From NCBI GenBank assembly GCA_902543485.1, contig CACBYP010000001.1, forward strand, positions 1 to 64,000: a stretch of DNA of 64,000 bases, read 5' to 3'. How positions within the stretch are numbered: position 1 is the stretch's first letter; every line of letters starts with the position of its first letter. Source of the stretch: an uncultured Pelagibacteraceae bacterium (GTDB lineage: Bacteria > Pseudomonadota > Alphaproteobacteria > Pelagibacterales > Pelagibacteraceae). The position numbers and the translations under genes are program-made. The notes below the pieces were generated by a model. That model saw nothing but the letters and a program-made list of their open reading frames with translations, made no database searches and was not told the origin of the DNA. Below, piece by piece: positions 51,520 through 60,221 of this stretch.

Positions 51520-52680
51520 TTAGTAAGTTGTATTCATAAAAAGTTTTTGTTCGATTATATCAGAAGAAACTTCATTAATATCATTTAATCCAACCAAACC
51601 TAGTGTTGTGCTGGTTTCTTCTTTTATTATGTCTACAATTCTTCTTAGCCCGCTAGCACCATCAGCGCCCATGGCATACATTACAGGCCTTCCAATCATT
51701 GAAAAATCTGCTCCTAAAGCTAATGATCTAACAATATCGCTACCACTTCTTATCCCACTATCAAAAATAATCGGAAAATTATTTCCTAATGCCTCTCTAA
51801 TAAAAGGTAAAATGTTTATTGCTGCTGAGGCACTATCTAATTGTCTACCTCCATGATTTGAAACTTGGATAGCATCAGCGCCCATTTCTTTAATTTTAAC
51901 TGCATCATCTGATGACATAACACCTTTTACAATTAATTTGCCTTTCCATTTATTTCTTACTCTTTTTAGAGTTTCCCAATCTGTTTTTCCTCTACTTTCT
52001 TTTCTTTTAAAAATACCTTTTCCACTTTTTGAAGTCTCGTAATTCATTGGCTTTGGTATTCCATTAAGCAATGTAGATATTGACCAAACTGGATGAGTTG
52101 CAAAATCAAAAAATTGTTTAGGTCCAATTTTAAATGGATATGAGAATCCATTTTTATCATCTCTAGTTCTCCTAGATAAAACCGGAACATCAACAGTAAG
52201 TATAGCAACTTCATAACCAGTTTTTTCTGCTCTATCGAGCAATTCCATGACAAAAGCTTCATCCTGAAAAATATAAAGTTGAAGCCACGAATGACCTTCT
52301 GAAAGTTCATACATTTTTTCTAAGGTAGTTGTGGATGCCATCGATACACAAGTTGGTATATTATTTCTTGCACTCTCTTTTGCCAGCATTGAGTCTGCTC
52401 CCGGCCATGAAAGATTTGTCATACCCATTGGGGCAAAACCAAATGGATAGTCATAGTTAAATCCAAGAATATTTTTTTTTAGTTTTCTTTCCTCTACATT
52501 TCTTAGAACTCTTGGCTCAAGACGTATTTGATCTAAAGCAAAACTATTAATTTCTGATAACTTTTCATCTCCAGATGCGCCATCAATAAAATCATAAACT
52601 ATCTTTGGCAATCTTTTCTTTGATAGTTTTTTTGCGTCTTCAATGCTAAAAATTTTATTACTGGCTTTAATGTTATCCAT
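51520..52680 (-). CDS. FMN-dependent alpha-hydroxy-acid dehydrogenase/oxidase
   Basis: A 386-residue TIM-barrel flavoenzyme of the lactate/glycolate/mandelate dehydrogenase family. The active-site motif SNHGGRQLD contains the catalytic His and the substrate Arg. The N-terminal VYDFIDGASGDE, the FMN-contacting FGFAPMGMTNLSWPGAD, LQLYIFQDEAF, LIVKGVMSSDDAV, and IIFDSGIRSGSDIVRSLALGADFSMIGRP all follow the family order. It oxidises a 2-hydroxyacid to a 2-oxoacid. The start overlaps the S51-like gene by eight bases, and the stop abuts the ThDP enzyme gene. Lactate, glycolate or a methylthio hydroxyacid are possible. Confidence 0.9.
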   Translation of the reverse strand: MDNIKASNKIFSIEDAKKLSKKRLPKIVYDFIDGASGDEKLSEINSFALDQIRLEPRVLRNVEERKLKKNILGFNYDYPFGFAPMGMTNLSWPGADSMLAKESARNNIPTCVSMASTTTLEKMYELSEGHSWLQLYIFQDEAFVMELLDRAEKTGYEVAILTVDVPVLSRRTRDDKNGFSYPFKIGPKQFFDFATHPVWSISTLLNGIPKPMNYETSKSGKGIFKRKESRGKTDWETLKRVRNKWKGKLIVKGVMSSDDAVKIKEMGADAIQVSNHGGRQLDSASAAINILPFIREALGNNFPIIFDSGIRSGSDIVRSLALGADFSMIGRPVMYAMGADGASGLRRIVDIIKEETSTTLGLVGLNDINEVSSDIIEQKLFMNTTY

Positions 52681-53368
52681 TTAAATTTTTTATATATGTT
52701 TTTAAACTTATCTTATCATGTCTAGTCACATAATAAGCATCATGATTAATTCTTGAAGAATAAACCTCTGAAGGAACTCCGTCAATAAAAAGCACAGCTA
52801 CACCATCATCAATGGCTATTCCATCTGGCAAATTTCCGTCTTTAATTTCTGAAATAAATTGTCGAAGTCGATTATTATCTGAAGAATGAGGAGTGCAACT
52901 TCCATCTAAAAAATTTATTCCTTTTAATGGACTTAGCTCTTTATCGACCGAGTCTGATAATATCCAATCAAACCAACAGACGGCTCCTGCGCTTATTCCA
53001 CTCAGAATTATTCCCTTTTCATATGCATCTTTAAATACTTTGATAAGATTATGTCTTTTCCAAATATTAATCATGTTAGAGGTATTACCACCTCCTACAT
53101 AAATTATATCTTTGTTCATCAGCCATTCATTAAAACCTTCCACACTTGAACATAGATTAAAATGAGATAATTTAAATTTATGCGATTTAAATCTTTTATA
53201 AAAAAGATCGGTCTTTTCTTGATTATCATTGCTAGCGGTAGGTAAAAAACCAATATTTATTTTTGATTTATTAACTTGATTTATAACATATTCATCCAAG
53301 TCTTCGTCAGACGAATGTGTAAATCCACCACCACCAATTGCTATTATTATTTTTTTATTCCTGACCAC
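52673..53368 (-). CDS. Peptidase S51 family protein (dipeptidase E / cyanophycinase-like)
   Basis: A 231-residue Ser hydrolase of the S51 family. The nucleophile is S126 in SGISAGAVCWF, the VGGGNTSNMI strand-turn is at residues 91-100, and the N-terminal IIAIGGGGFTH is the start of the fold. PepE cleaves Asp-X dipeptides; cyanophycinase cleaves beta-Asp-Arg. Glu or His acid/base residues were not clearly matched. It overlaps the preceding GcvT-like gene by 22 bases and the FMN gene by eight. The presence of a peptide or amide hydrolase in an otherwise C1/hydroxyacid operon is unexpected; a glutamyl or aspartyl conjugate may be the true substrate. Confidence 0.84.
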   Translation of the reverse strand: MVRNKKIIIAIGGGGFTHSSDEDLDEYVINQVNKSKINIGFLPTASNDNQEKTDLFYKRFKSHKFKLSHFNLCSSVEGFNEWLMNKDIIYVGGGNTSNMINIWKRHNLIKVFKDAYEKGIILSGISAGAVCWFDWILSDSVDKELSPLKGINFLDGSCTPHSSDNNRLRQFISEIKDGNLPDGIAIDDGVAVLFIDGVPSEVYSSRINHDAYYVTRHDKISLKTYIKNLNG

Positions 53369-54570
53369 GGAGAAGGACCTGTTGGAATATCGATTTTTAA
53401 ACCTCTTACAATTTCATTTTTAAAGTCATACATTGGTAAGGCACATATTTCACCTTTATGAATTTTATTATCATTGCAACTTACATCCACTATTAATCCT
53501 GGTTTATATTTTGTAGAATTCATTAAAACTATTCCAACACCACATTTTTGAAAAGGAGACCAAGTACTTGATGTAATTTTTCCAATTACTTCATTATTAA
53601 ATTTTATGTAAGTTCCTTTTAAACCTGTTCCGTTTTCTACTCGTATTCCCCAACATCTTTTTTCTTTATCGGCAGTTATCAATGCTGATTTTCCAATAAA
53701 ATAATTTTTTTTCAAATCGACATACTTACCTAATCCGACATCATATGGATTTGTTTCATGGTTAAAGTCTTGCCCAGCTGATAATAATCCAGCTTCTATT
53801 CTTTTACATCTGAAACCTGGGGTCCCTGTGAGTATCATTCCCATTTTTTTTCCTTCCTCAAGTATGTAATCCCCAACTTTTTCAGTATTATTATTTTTTC
53901 TAAAATAAATTTCCCAACCAAGTTCATTACTAAAACCTGATCTACTTATGATTACCTTTTCATTTAGTATAGTTATTTCTTTCCAATCAAAATATTTCCA
54001 ATTCTCAGGAAAAGTTTCTTTACTTAAAACTTTTAAAAGATCCATAGATTTTGGTCCTTGAATTTGACTTACCCAAACGTCTGGGTCAGAAATTTTTACA
54101 TTAAGATCATCAGTGTGTGCTTTATACCATGAAAAAAGATCACCATCAGCTTGAACAAACCAGAATTTATTTTCTTCAAGTTTTAGCAAAACTCCATCTG
54201 TAAGCATGCCTCCATCGTTGTAACAAGCGAATTGGTAAGAGCACCTTCCTACTTTTACTTTTGAGATATCTCTTGTGAAAATTTTTTGTAAAAGTTTTTC
54301 TGCATCAGGACCAGATATTTCGTACGGATGTTCTCCAGTATGACGAAATATTACTTCTTGTCTTACTTTCCAATACATTTCATCAGCTGTTGCATGTGAA
54401 AGAACTTCTGGATTTAATCTTCCAGCATAAAAAGAATACTCTGGATCGTAAGGAAGTTCTTGGTACGCTAGAGGATGTATTCCGACAGTTCGTGCTAGTT
54501 CAACAACTTTATTATCATTGGATTTTAAAGGTTTTACTGAAAATCTGACTTTGTTTAATTCGTTTTGCAT
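53347..54570 (-). CDS. GcvT/DmdA-like aminomethyltransferase family protein
   Basis: A 407-residue folate-dependent methyl- or aminomethyl-transferase relative. It shares the superfamily order with the DmdA at 48275: GEHPYEISGPDAEKLLQKIFTRDI, CYNDGGMLTDGVLLKL, VSQIQGPKSMDLLK, ISRSGFSNELGWEIY, FRCKRIEAGLLSAGQDFNHETNPYDVGL, but lacks the DmdA N-terminal NHMLLP block. So it probably demethylates another methyl donor (an amine or sulfonium). It is the first gene of the minus-strand operon, whose promoter must lie in the 141-base divergent region before the Dpp operon. It overlaps the S51-like gene by 22 bases. Confidence 0.82.
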   Translation of the reverse strand: MQNELNKVRFSVKPLKSNDNKVVELARTVGIHPLAYQELPYDPEYSFYAGRLNPEVLSHATADEMYWKVRQEVIFRHTGEHPYEISGPDAEKLLQKIFTRDISKVKVGRCSYQFACYNDGGMLTDGVLLKLEENKFWFVQADGDLFSWYKAHTDDLNVKISDPDVWVSQIQGPKSMDLLKVLSKETFPENWKYFDWKEITILNEKVIISRSGFSNELGWEIYFRKNNNTEKVGDYILEEGKKMGMILTGTPGFRCKRIEAGLLSAGQDFNHETNPYDVGLGKYVDLKKNYFIGKSALITADKEKRCWGIRVENGTGLKGTYIKFNNEVIGKITSSTWSPFQKCGVGIVLMNSTKYKPGLIVDVSCNDNKIHKGEICALPMYDFKNEIVRGLKIDIPTGPSPWSGIKK

Positions 54571-54711
54571 TTATAAATATAAAAAAAGTGTATATTAATT
54601 AAAATATCTATTCAATTAGTAGATGAATCACTACATTTTGCATGTTGTTATCTAGTTCTGGAATTGTTATCTTTTTAATTATTTAAACAACTAAAGAAAA
54701 AGAGGGAACTT

Positions 54712-56199
54712 ATGAAATACATACTTAAAGTTTTTTCAGTGACTTTTATGTCTCTGATATTATCTTTTTCTATTGCCAATGCATCAAGTGGAGTATTTAA
54801 AGTATCACATGATCTTGGATTTGGAAAAGATACTAACTTAGATGCCATAACTAAAGGCCGTTTATTTCAAGTTGTCATCAAAACACAAAATAGATTAGTA
54901 AGACCTGATATGAACGGTGTGCCATCGCCTTCATTATCAACAGATTGGAGTGCTAATTCTGATGCAACTGAATGGACATTTAATTTAAGAAAAGGAATAT
55001 ATTTTCATGATGGATCAGCATTTGATGCTCCAGATGTAAAATATTCTCTAATGAGAGCTAAAGATCCTGATATCGGATCTCCAGTTAGAAAAAGTTTAAA
55101 TGTAGTTGAAGATATTGAGGTAGTTGATCAGCATACTGTTAAAATGAAGTTATCAACTTCATTTGCTGACTTTCCTTTATTATTAACTGACTACAGATTA
55201 AGAATGATACCTGAAGGATCAGGAGATACTATTGGACAAACTGGAGTTGGTACTGGACCATTCATGGTTGATAAATTTGATCCAGAAGGAACTACAATTC
55301 TAAAAGCTAACCCAGATTATTGGGAAGGTGCACCAGGAGTTGCAGAAGTTCATGTCATTGCGATCCCAGATGCTCAAGCAAGAATACAAGCTCTTTTAAC
55401 TGGTCAAATTGATATGAACAGATATGTTCCTTTCAATCAAAAAAAGATATTTGATAGTAATTCTAAATTTACAACAACTGTAATTCCTACTGGAAACTGG
55501 AGAGGCGTAGTTATGAGAACTGATACTGCTCCGTTTGATAATCCGAAAGTAAGAAAAGCTTTCAGGTTAGCAGTTGATAGACAAGAACTTGTAGATCTAG
55601 TTATGGGTGGAGCAGCAACTGTATCTTGTGATACACCTGTAATGCCTTCTGATCAATATCGTTTACAAATGGATTGTCCTCAAAATATTAGTAAAGCAAA
55701 AAATTTATTAAGAGAAGCAGGATATCCAAATGGACTTGAATTGACTGTTTACCCAGCAACTTTAGAACCAACTTGGCCTACAATTGCAGAAGTCGTTCAG
55801 CAGCAAGTTGCAAAAGCTGGAATTAAAGTTAACATTGAAATGGTACCATCTAAAGGTTATTGGAATGAAGTATGGATGAAAAAACCAGTTTCAATGACAC
55901 GTTGGAACCAAAGACCAGCAGACACAATCTTGCACGAAGCTTATCATAGTGGAGCTAAATGGAATGAGTCTTACTTTAAAAATGCTGACTTTGATAAAAA
56001 TTTAGCTGATGCTAGAAGTGAGTTGGATTTCAATAAAAGAAAGAAAGCATATCAAAATGCTCAAATGACTTTATGGGAACAAAGTGGAACAATGATACCA
56101 TACCACGTATCTAGACTTGTAGTTACTTCATCAAAAGTTAAAAACCTTGATGCTGTAGATCACTTTTCTATACAGTGGCATAAAGTTAAAGTTGACTAA
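54712..56199 (+). CDS. Peptide/nickel-type ABC transporter substrate-binding protein (DppA-like)
   Basis: A 495-residue periplasmic binding protein of the SBP_bac_5 family. Signal peptide residues 1-24, ending IANA-S. Family elements: residues about 65-90 (LSTDWSANSDATEWTFNLRKGIYFHDG), the ligand-lobe PDVKYSLMRA, and IGQTGVGTGPFMVDKFDPEGTTILKANPDYWEG. Cys in SCDTPVMP and MDCPQN probably form a disulfide. A ggga Shine-Dalgarno (aagaggga) supports the start. It precedes DppB/C and a fused ATPase. A terminator hairpin follows the stop. Ligand could be peptides, but this family also binds opines, nickel or sugars. Confidence 0.88.
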   Translation: MKYILKVFSVTFMSLILSFSIANASSGVFKVSHDLGFGKDTNLDAITKGRLFQVVIKTQNRLVRPDMNGVPSPSLSTDWSANSDATEWTFNLRKGIYFHDGSAFDAPDVKYSLMRAKDPDIGSPVRKSLNVVEDIEVVDQHTVKMKLSTSFADFPLLLTDYRLRMIPEGSGDTIGQTGVGTGPFMVDKFDPEGTTILKANPDYWEGAPGVAEVHVIAIPDAQARIQALLTGQIDMNRYVPFNQKKIFDSNSKFTTTVIPTGNWRGVVMRTDTAPFDNPKVRKAFRLAVDRQELVDLVMGGAATVSCDTPVMPSDQYRLQMDCPQNISKAKNLLREAGYPNGLELTVYPATLEPTWPTIAEVVQQQVAKAGIKVNIEMVPSKGYWNEVWMKKPVSMTRWNQRPADTILHEAYHSGAKWNESYFKNADFDKNLADARSELDFNKRKKAYQNAQMTLWEQSGTMIPYHVSRLVVTSSKVKNLDAVDHFSIQWHKVKVD

Positions 56200-56210
56200 A
56201 AGTATTTAGA

Positions 56211-56240
56211 TAAAGGCCGCATATAAGCGGCCTTTATTTT
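56211..56240 (+). terminator. Rho-independent terminator after the peptide-type binding-protein gene
   Basis: A 9-10 bp stem (AAAGGCCGC, 56212-56220, with GCGGCCTTT, 56227-56235; an extra T-A pair at the base) around an ATATAA loop, then a T-rich tail. It lies between the binding-protein gene and the permease genes, likely a partial terminator. Confidence 0.9.
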
Positions 56241-56284
56241 ATTTCTATTTAATTTATTTTTGTTAAAAAGTTCTAGTTAATCTT

Positions 56285-57241
56285 ATGCTTTTATTAATTT
56301 TAAAAAGAATTGGACTAGGGCTTATCACTTTATTTATAGTTTCATTAATTACATTTGTAGGTGTTGAAGTTTTACCTGGGGATGCATGCACAACATATTT
56401 AGAAAGAGAAGCTTATGGAGCAGCTCTTGATGCTTGCATAAAAAGACTTGGTCTAGATATTCCTGCTTATGAAAGATATTTGGACTGGGCATCAAATGTT
56501 ATACGAGGTGATTTTGGTTACTCTTTAAGTGGAGAAATGCCAATTAATGAAGTACTAGGTCCAAGAGTTAAAAACTCATTAGTTTTAGCCTCTGTTTCAA
56601 TACTTATAGGAATTCCTTTAGCAATCGTATTAGGAATAATAACTGCTCTTTGGAGAGATAAGTTTCCAGATATTATGATCTCAACTATCACAATTTTTTC
56701 AATGACTATTCCTGAGTTTATTAGTGCTACTTTACTTATATTAATTGTTGCAATTTGGCTTGGTTGGCTACCAGGCATTGTGATTATACCATCGGATGCA
56801 ACTTTTTATGAATTACTCTCAAATATAATTTTACCCGTTGTTGCAATTTCAATGATTATGACCGCACACATGGCAAGAATGGTACGTTCAAGTGTAATTC
56901 AAGTAATGGCTAGTGATTATGTGCAAATGGCAATTTTAAAAGGTGTCCCATATTGGAAAATGGTATTTAGACATGTACTGCCTAATGCATTATTACCAGC
57001 AATAAATGTAGTGGCGTTAACAATTGCTTGGTTGCTAGGTGGTGTTGTTGTTACAGAAGTTGTATTTAATTATCCAGGTTTAGGCAGACTGGTAATAGAG
57101 TCTATATCAAATAGAGATTTACCTGTTGTTCAAGCATTAGCAATAATATTGGCATCAATCTATGTGGGAATAAATTTAATTGCAGATTTAATGACACTCA
57201 TGCTTAATCCAAGATTAAAAAGTTTACAGATAAGAAAATAA
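56285..57241 (+). CDS. dppB: Peptide-type ABC transporter permease DppB
   Basis: A 318-residue inner-membrane permease of normal DppB size. N-terminal LLILKRIGLGLITLFIVSLITFVGVEVLPGD is the family's first block. WASNVIRGDFGYSLSG is the conserved post-helix motif, and SDYVQMAILKGVPYWKMVFRHVLPNALLP contains the EAA coupling loop. ERxVxxPGLGRL-type ending TEVVFNYPGLGRLVIESI is present. It pairs with DppC one base downstream. Expression probably depends on read-through past the terminator at 56211-56240. Confidence 0.93.
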   Translation: MLLLILKRIGLGLITLFIVSLITFVGVEVLPGDACTTYLEREAYGAALDACIKRLGLDIPAYERYLDWASNVIRGDFGYSLSGEMPINEVLGPRVKNSLVLASVSILIGIPLAIVLGIITALWRDKFPDIMISTITIFSMTIPEFISATLLILIVAIWLGWLPGIVIIPSDATFYELLSNIILPVVAISMIMTAHMARMVRSSVIQVMASDYVQMAILKGVPYWKMVFRHVLPNALLPAINVVALTIAWLLGGVVVTEVVFNYPGLGRLVIESISNRDLPVVQALAIILASIYVGINLIADLMTLMLNPRLKSLQIRK

Positions 57242-57242
57242 A

Positions 57243-58136
57243 ATGGAGAGTAATTTAATTACAGAGGATAAACAAAAAAACAAACTAGAAAAGGCTTTTG
57301 AGATTCTAAAAACTATGGCCTCCAAGCCTTCTGGGTTGATTGGACTTACAATTGTATTATTTCATGTAATCTTAGCATTAATAAGCCCTTACATTGCACC
57401 ATACGATTATAAAGCAATTAGCCCAAATACCATGTTACTTGCACCTTCAGCTGAACATTGGTTTGGAACAGATAGCTTGGGTAGAGATGTTTTTACAAGA
57501 ACAATACTTGGAGGTCGAACAGCTCTTACGGTAACTTTCTTTGGATCACTTATAGCTCTTTTGTGGGGAGGTTTACTTGGAATTTTTTGTGGTTTAGTTG
57601 GAGGTAAAATTGATGATGTTGTAATGAGAGTTGTTGATGCGTTTCTTTCTATCCCTTGGATACTTGCAATGTTATTAATTGTTTCTCTTTTAGGAACATC
57701 AACAGAGGTTTTAATTCCTGCACTAGGTTTTTTTTATGGTAAAGGAATAGTAAGAGTTGCTAGAGCTGCTACTCACGATGTTATTGCTAAAGACTTTATA
57801 GTTTCAGCCAGAGCTAGAGGTCATAGCAATATGTCTATTATTTGGAATGAAATTATTCCAAATGTTAGAGATGCTATATTAGTAGAGGGAGCAATGAGAT
57901 GGTCTTGGATGTTATTAGGATTTAGCTCATTGTCATTCTTAGGTTTTGGTGTAAGTCCACCAACGCCTGATTGGGGTTTGATGATATCCAATGCTAGAGG
58001 ATTGATGTCGTTTGCATACTGGTCTGTAATTGCTCCGATAGTAGGATTAAGTTCGTTAATTATTGGAATAAATTTAACTGCTGATGCATTTGCAAAAGCT
58101 TTAGGAATTGATCGTTCAACCAAGGCACCTGTTTAA
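57243..58136 (+). CDS. dppC: Peptide-type ABC transporter permease DppC
   Basis: A 297-residue inner-membrane permease. LLAPSAEHWFGTDSLGRDVFTRTILGGRTAL is the DppC signature, and ATHDVIAKDFIVSARARGHSNMSIIWNEIIPN contains the EAA loop that contacts the ATPase. The N-terminal 20 residues are hydrophilic and Lys-rich. The start follows dppB by one base, and its stop is followed directly by the ATPase gene with no gap. Forms the channel with DppB. Confidence 0.93.
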   Translation: MESNLITEDKQKNKLEKAFEILKTMASKPSGLIGLTIVLFHVILALISPYIAPYDYKAISPNTMLLAPSAEHWFGTDSLGRDVFTRTILGGRTALTVTFFGSLIALLWGGLLGIFCGLVGGKIDDVVMRVVDAFLSIPWILAMLLIVSLLGTSTEVLIPALGFFYGKGIVRVARAATHDVIAKDFIVSARARGHSNMSIIWNEIIPNVRDAILVEGAMRWSWMLLGFSSLSFLGFGVSPPTPDWGLMISNARGLMSFAYWSVIAPIVGLSSLIIGINLTADAFAKALGIDRSTKAPV

Positions 58137-60164
58137 ATGAATGAAATAATTGAAAGTGTTAAAAATTTATCAATTGGATTTAACAGTCAGAAGGGCAAAC
58201 AAATTTCAATACTTAGAAATGTTTCAACTAATATAAAAAAAGGAGAGACCGTAGGGATCGTAGGGGAGTCGGGTTCTGGAAAAAGCACATTAGCACTTGC
58301 TATGATGGGCTATATAAAACAAGGCTTATTTCCTCTTAAGGGTGAATGTCTCTTTAAATCTAAGGATTTATTGAAGATGAGCAGTAGACAGCTAGAAAAA
58401 ATTAGAGGTAGAAAAATAGCCATGATACCTCAAAATGCAGGACAAGCATTAACACCGAATTTAAAAATTGGATACCAAATTGATGAAGCATTAAAATTAC
58501 ATACAGATCTAAACAAAACAGAGAGAGATAAAAAAATTTCAGAGTTACTAAATAAAGTTAGACTTCCTTCACCAGAAACTATGGCTTTTCGTTATCCACA
58601 CGAGCTTTCTGGAGGGCAGCAACAAAGAGTGGCTGTTGCAATGGCATTGGCTGGCAAACCAGATTTACTTTTATTAGATGAGCCAACTACTGGATTAGAC
58701 GTCACAACACAAGCGCATGTCTTAGAACTATTAAGATTTATAGCAAAAGATACTGGAACATCTATGATCTATGTTAGTCATGACCTTGGAGCCATAGCAC
58801 AAGTTAGTGATAGAATAGTTGTAATGTATGCGGGAGAAATTGTTTTAGAAGGACCAGCAAGAAAAATATTAAAAGAACCTATTCATCCTTATACTTATGG
58901 ATTGTTAAAATCGATACCTAAACTTTCACTAGCTGGACTCCCAGCTTCTATGCCAGGAAGCCAACCTCAGCCTGGAAGCATAAATGAAGGTTGTAGTTTT
59001 TATGATAGATGTAACCTAGCAACTGATAATTGTAAAAAAAATTCACCAGATCTGGAACATATTAAAGAATTAGATACCAATGTCAGATGTTTTAATTATA
59101 AAGAATTAATAAACCAAAATAATAATTTACAAACTTCAATAACAAAAAAATCAAATAATAGTGAAGCAAATGAAGTTTTAAAATTAAAGGATGTTTCAAT
59201 TAGTTATGCAAAGCAGAAATTTTTTGATCAATTATTAAATAAAATTTCTGATCAAAACCCAACAGTTAAAGATATAAATATAGATATAAAAAAAGGAGAG
59301 ACTATTGCCCTGGTTGGTGAGTCTGGAAGTGGCAAGTCTACTATCTTAAAATCAATTGCTGGCTTACTCAAAACAAAAGATGGTCAAATTAAATTTGAAA
59401 ATGATCGTATTTTATCTTCTGATTTAAAAATGAGAAATCCAAATGATCTGCGAGCAATACAACTTATATTTCAAAATCCAGATGAGTCATTAAATCCAAA
59501 CCACACAGTTGAGCAAATACTTTCACAACCTCTAAAGTTGTATTTTAATTTATCAGGAGAAGAATTAAAAAAAAATATAATCGATCTACTAAAAAAAGTA
59601 AGGTTAGGAGAATTTTATATGTCAAGATACCCTAGACAATTATCAGGTGGTGAGAAACAAAGAGTTGCAGTTGCAAGAGCATTTGCAGCCAAGCCAGATA
59701 TAATTTTGTGCGATGAGGTTACATCAGCTTTAGATGTTTCGGTTCAAGCAGCTGTTTTAAACTTATTACAACAATTAAAAGAAGATCTAGGAACAACCTA
59801 TGTATTTGTTTCTCATGATTTGGCTGTTGTTAGAGCAATTAGTGATAGAGTTGCAGTCTTATATCAAGGAAGATTATGTGAAATTGGTCCTTCTCAAAAT
59901 GTCTACAAATTTCCATCACATCCTTATACTGAAGTATTATTAGGTGCTGTTTTGGAACCAGATCCAGATATAAAACCAAAATTAGTAGCTGAGGATATTG
60001 TAGAGGAAAAACCCCCTGAGAAAGGCTGTTCTTTTCAAGGAAGATGCCCAAGGAAAATAGGTGATATTTGTAATTTGGAGGTTCCACCATGGCAAATAGG
60101 TGAAAATGGTAACGCTATTAGATGTCATATTAATATTGATGAATTAGCAAGTTTACAGCAGTAG
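58137..60164 (+). CDS. dppDF: Fused DppD-DppF ABC transporter ATP-binding protein
   Basis: A 675-residue protein that fuses both ATPase subunits of a Dpp/Opp importer. Domain 1: Walker A GESGSGKS at residues 43-50, signature LSGGQQQRVAVAMAL, Walker B LLLLDEPTTGLD, and a CxxC-containing oligopeptide C-tail with SFYDRCNLATDNC. Domain 2: Walker A GESGSGKS near residues 394-401, signature LSGGEKQRVAVARAF, Walker B IILCDEVTSALD, and a second C-tail with GCSFQGRCPRKIGDIC. The Cys-rich tails may bind iron-sulfur in this family. In domain 2 Walker B, the Glu is followed by Val, not Pro. The fused form fixes a 1:1 stoichiometry. It abuts dppC. Confidence 0.93.
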   Translation: MNEIIESVKNLSIGFNSQKGKQISILRNVSTNIKKGETVGIVGESGSGKSTLALAMMGYIKQGLFPLKGECLFKSKDLLKMSSRQLEKIRGRKIAMIPQNAGQALTPNLKIGYQIDEALKLHTDLNKTERDKKISELLNKVRLPSPETMAFRYPHELSGGQQQRVAVAMALAGKPDLLLLDEPTTGLDVTTQAHVLELLRFIAKDTGTSMIYVSHDLGAIAQVSDRIVVMYAGEIVLEGPARKILKEPIHPYTYGLLKSIPKLSLAGLPASMPGSQPQPGSINEGCSFYDRCNLATDNCKKNSPDLEHIKELDTNVRCFNYKELINQNNNLQTSITKKSNNSEANEVLKLKDVSISYAKQKFFDQLLNKISDQNPTVKDINIDIKKGETIALVGESGSGKSTILKSIAGLLKTKDGQIKFENDRILSSDLKMRNPNDLRAIQLIFQNPDESLNPNHTVEQILSQPLKLYFNLSGEELKKNIIDLLKKVRLGEFYMSRYPRQLSGGEKQRVAVARAFAAKPDIILCDEVTSALDVSVQAAVLNLLQQLKEDLGTTYVFVSHDLAVVRAISDRVAVLYQGRLCEIGPSQNVYKFPSHPYTEVLLGAVLEPDPDIKPKLVAEDIVEEKPPEKGCSFQGRCPRKIGDICNLEVPPWQIGENGNAIRCHINIDELASLQQ

Positions 60165-60221
60165 TTATGACATTTATTTTATTTCCTACTCAGTCTCAAT
60201 TTAATATAAGAAATCTTCTTT

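Noticed and set aside
54571-54711. Regulatory RNA or riboswitch between the GcvT-like gene and the Dpp operon
   Set aside because: I see no stable hairpin or known motif, only AT-rich promoter-like DNA; glycine-riboswitch features are absent.
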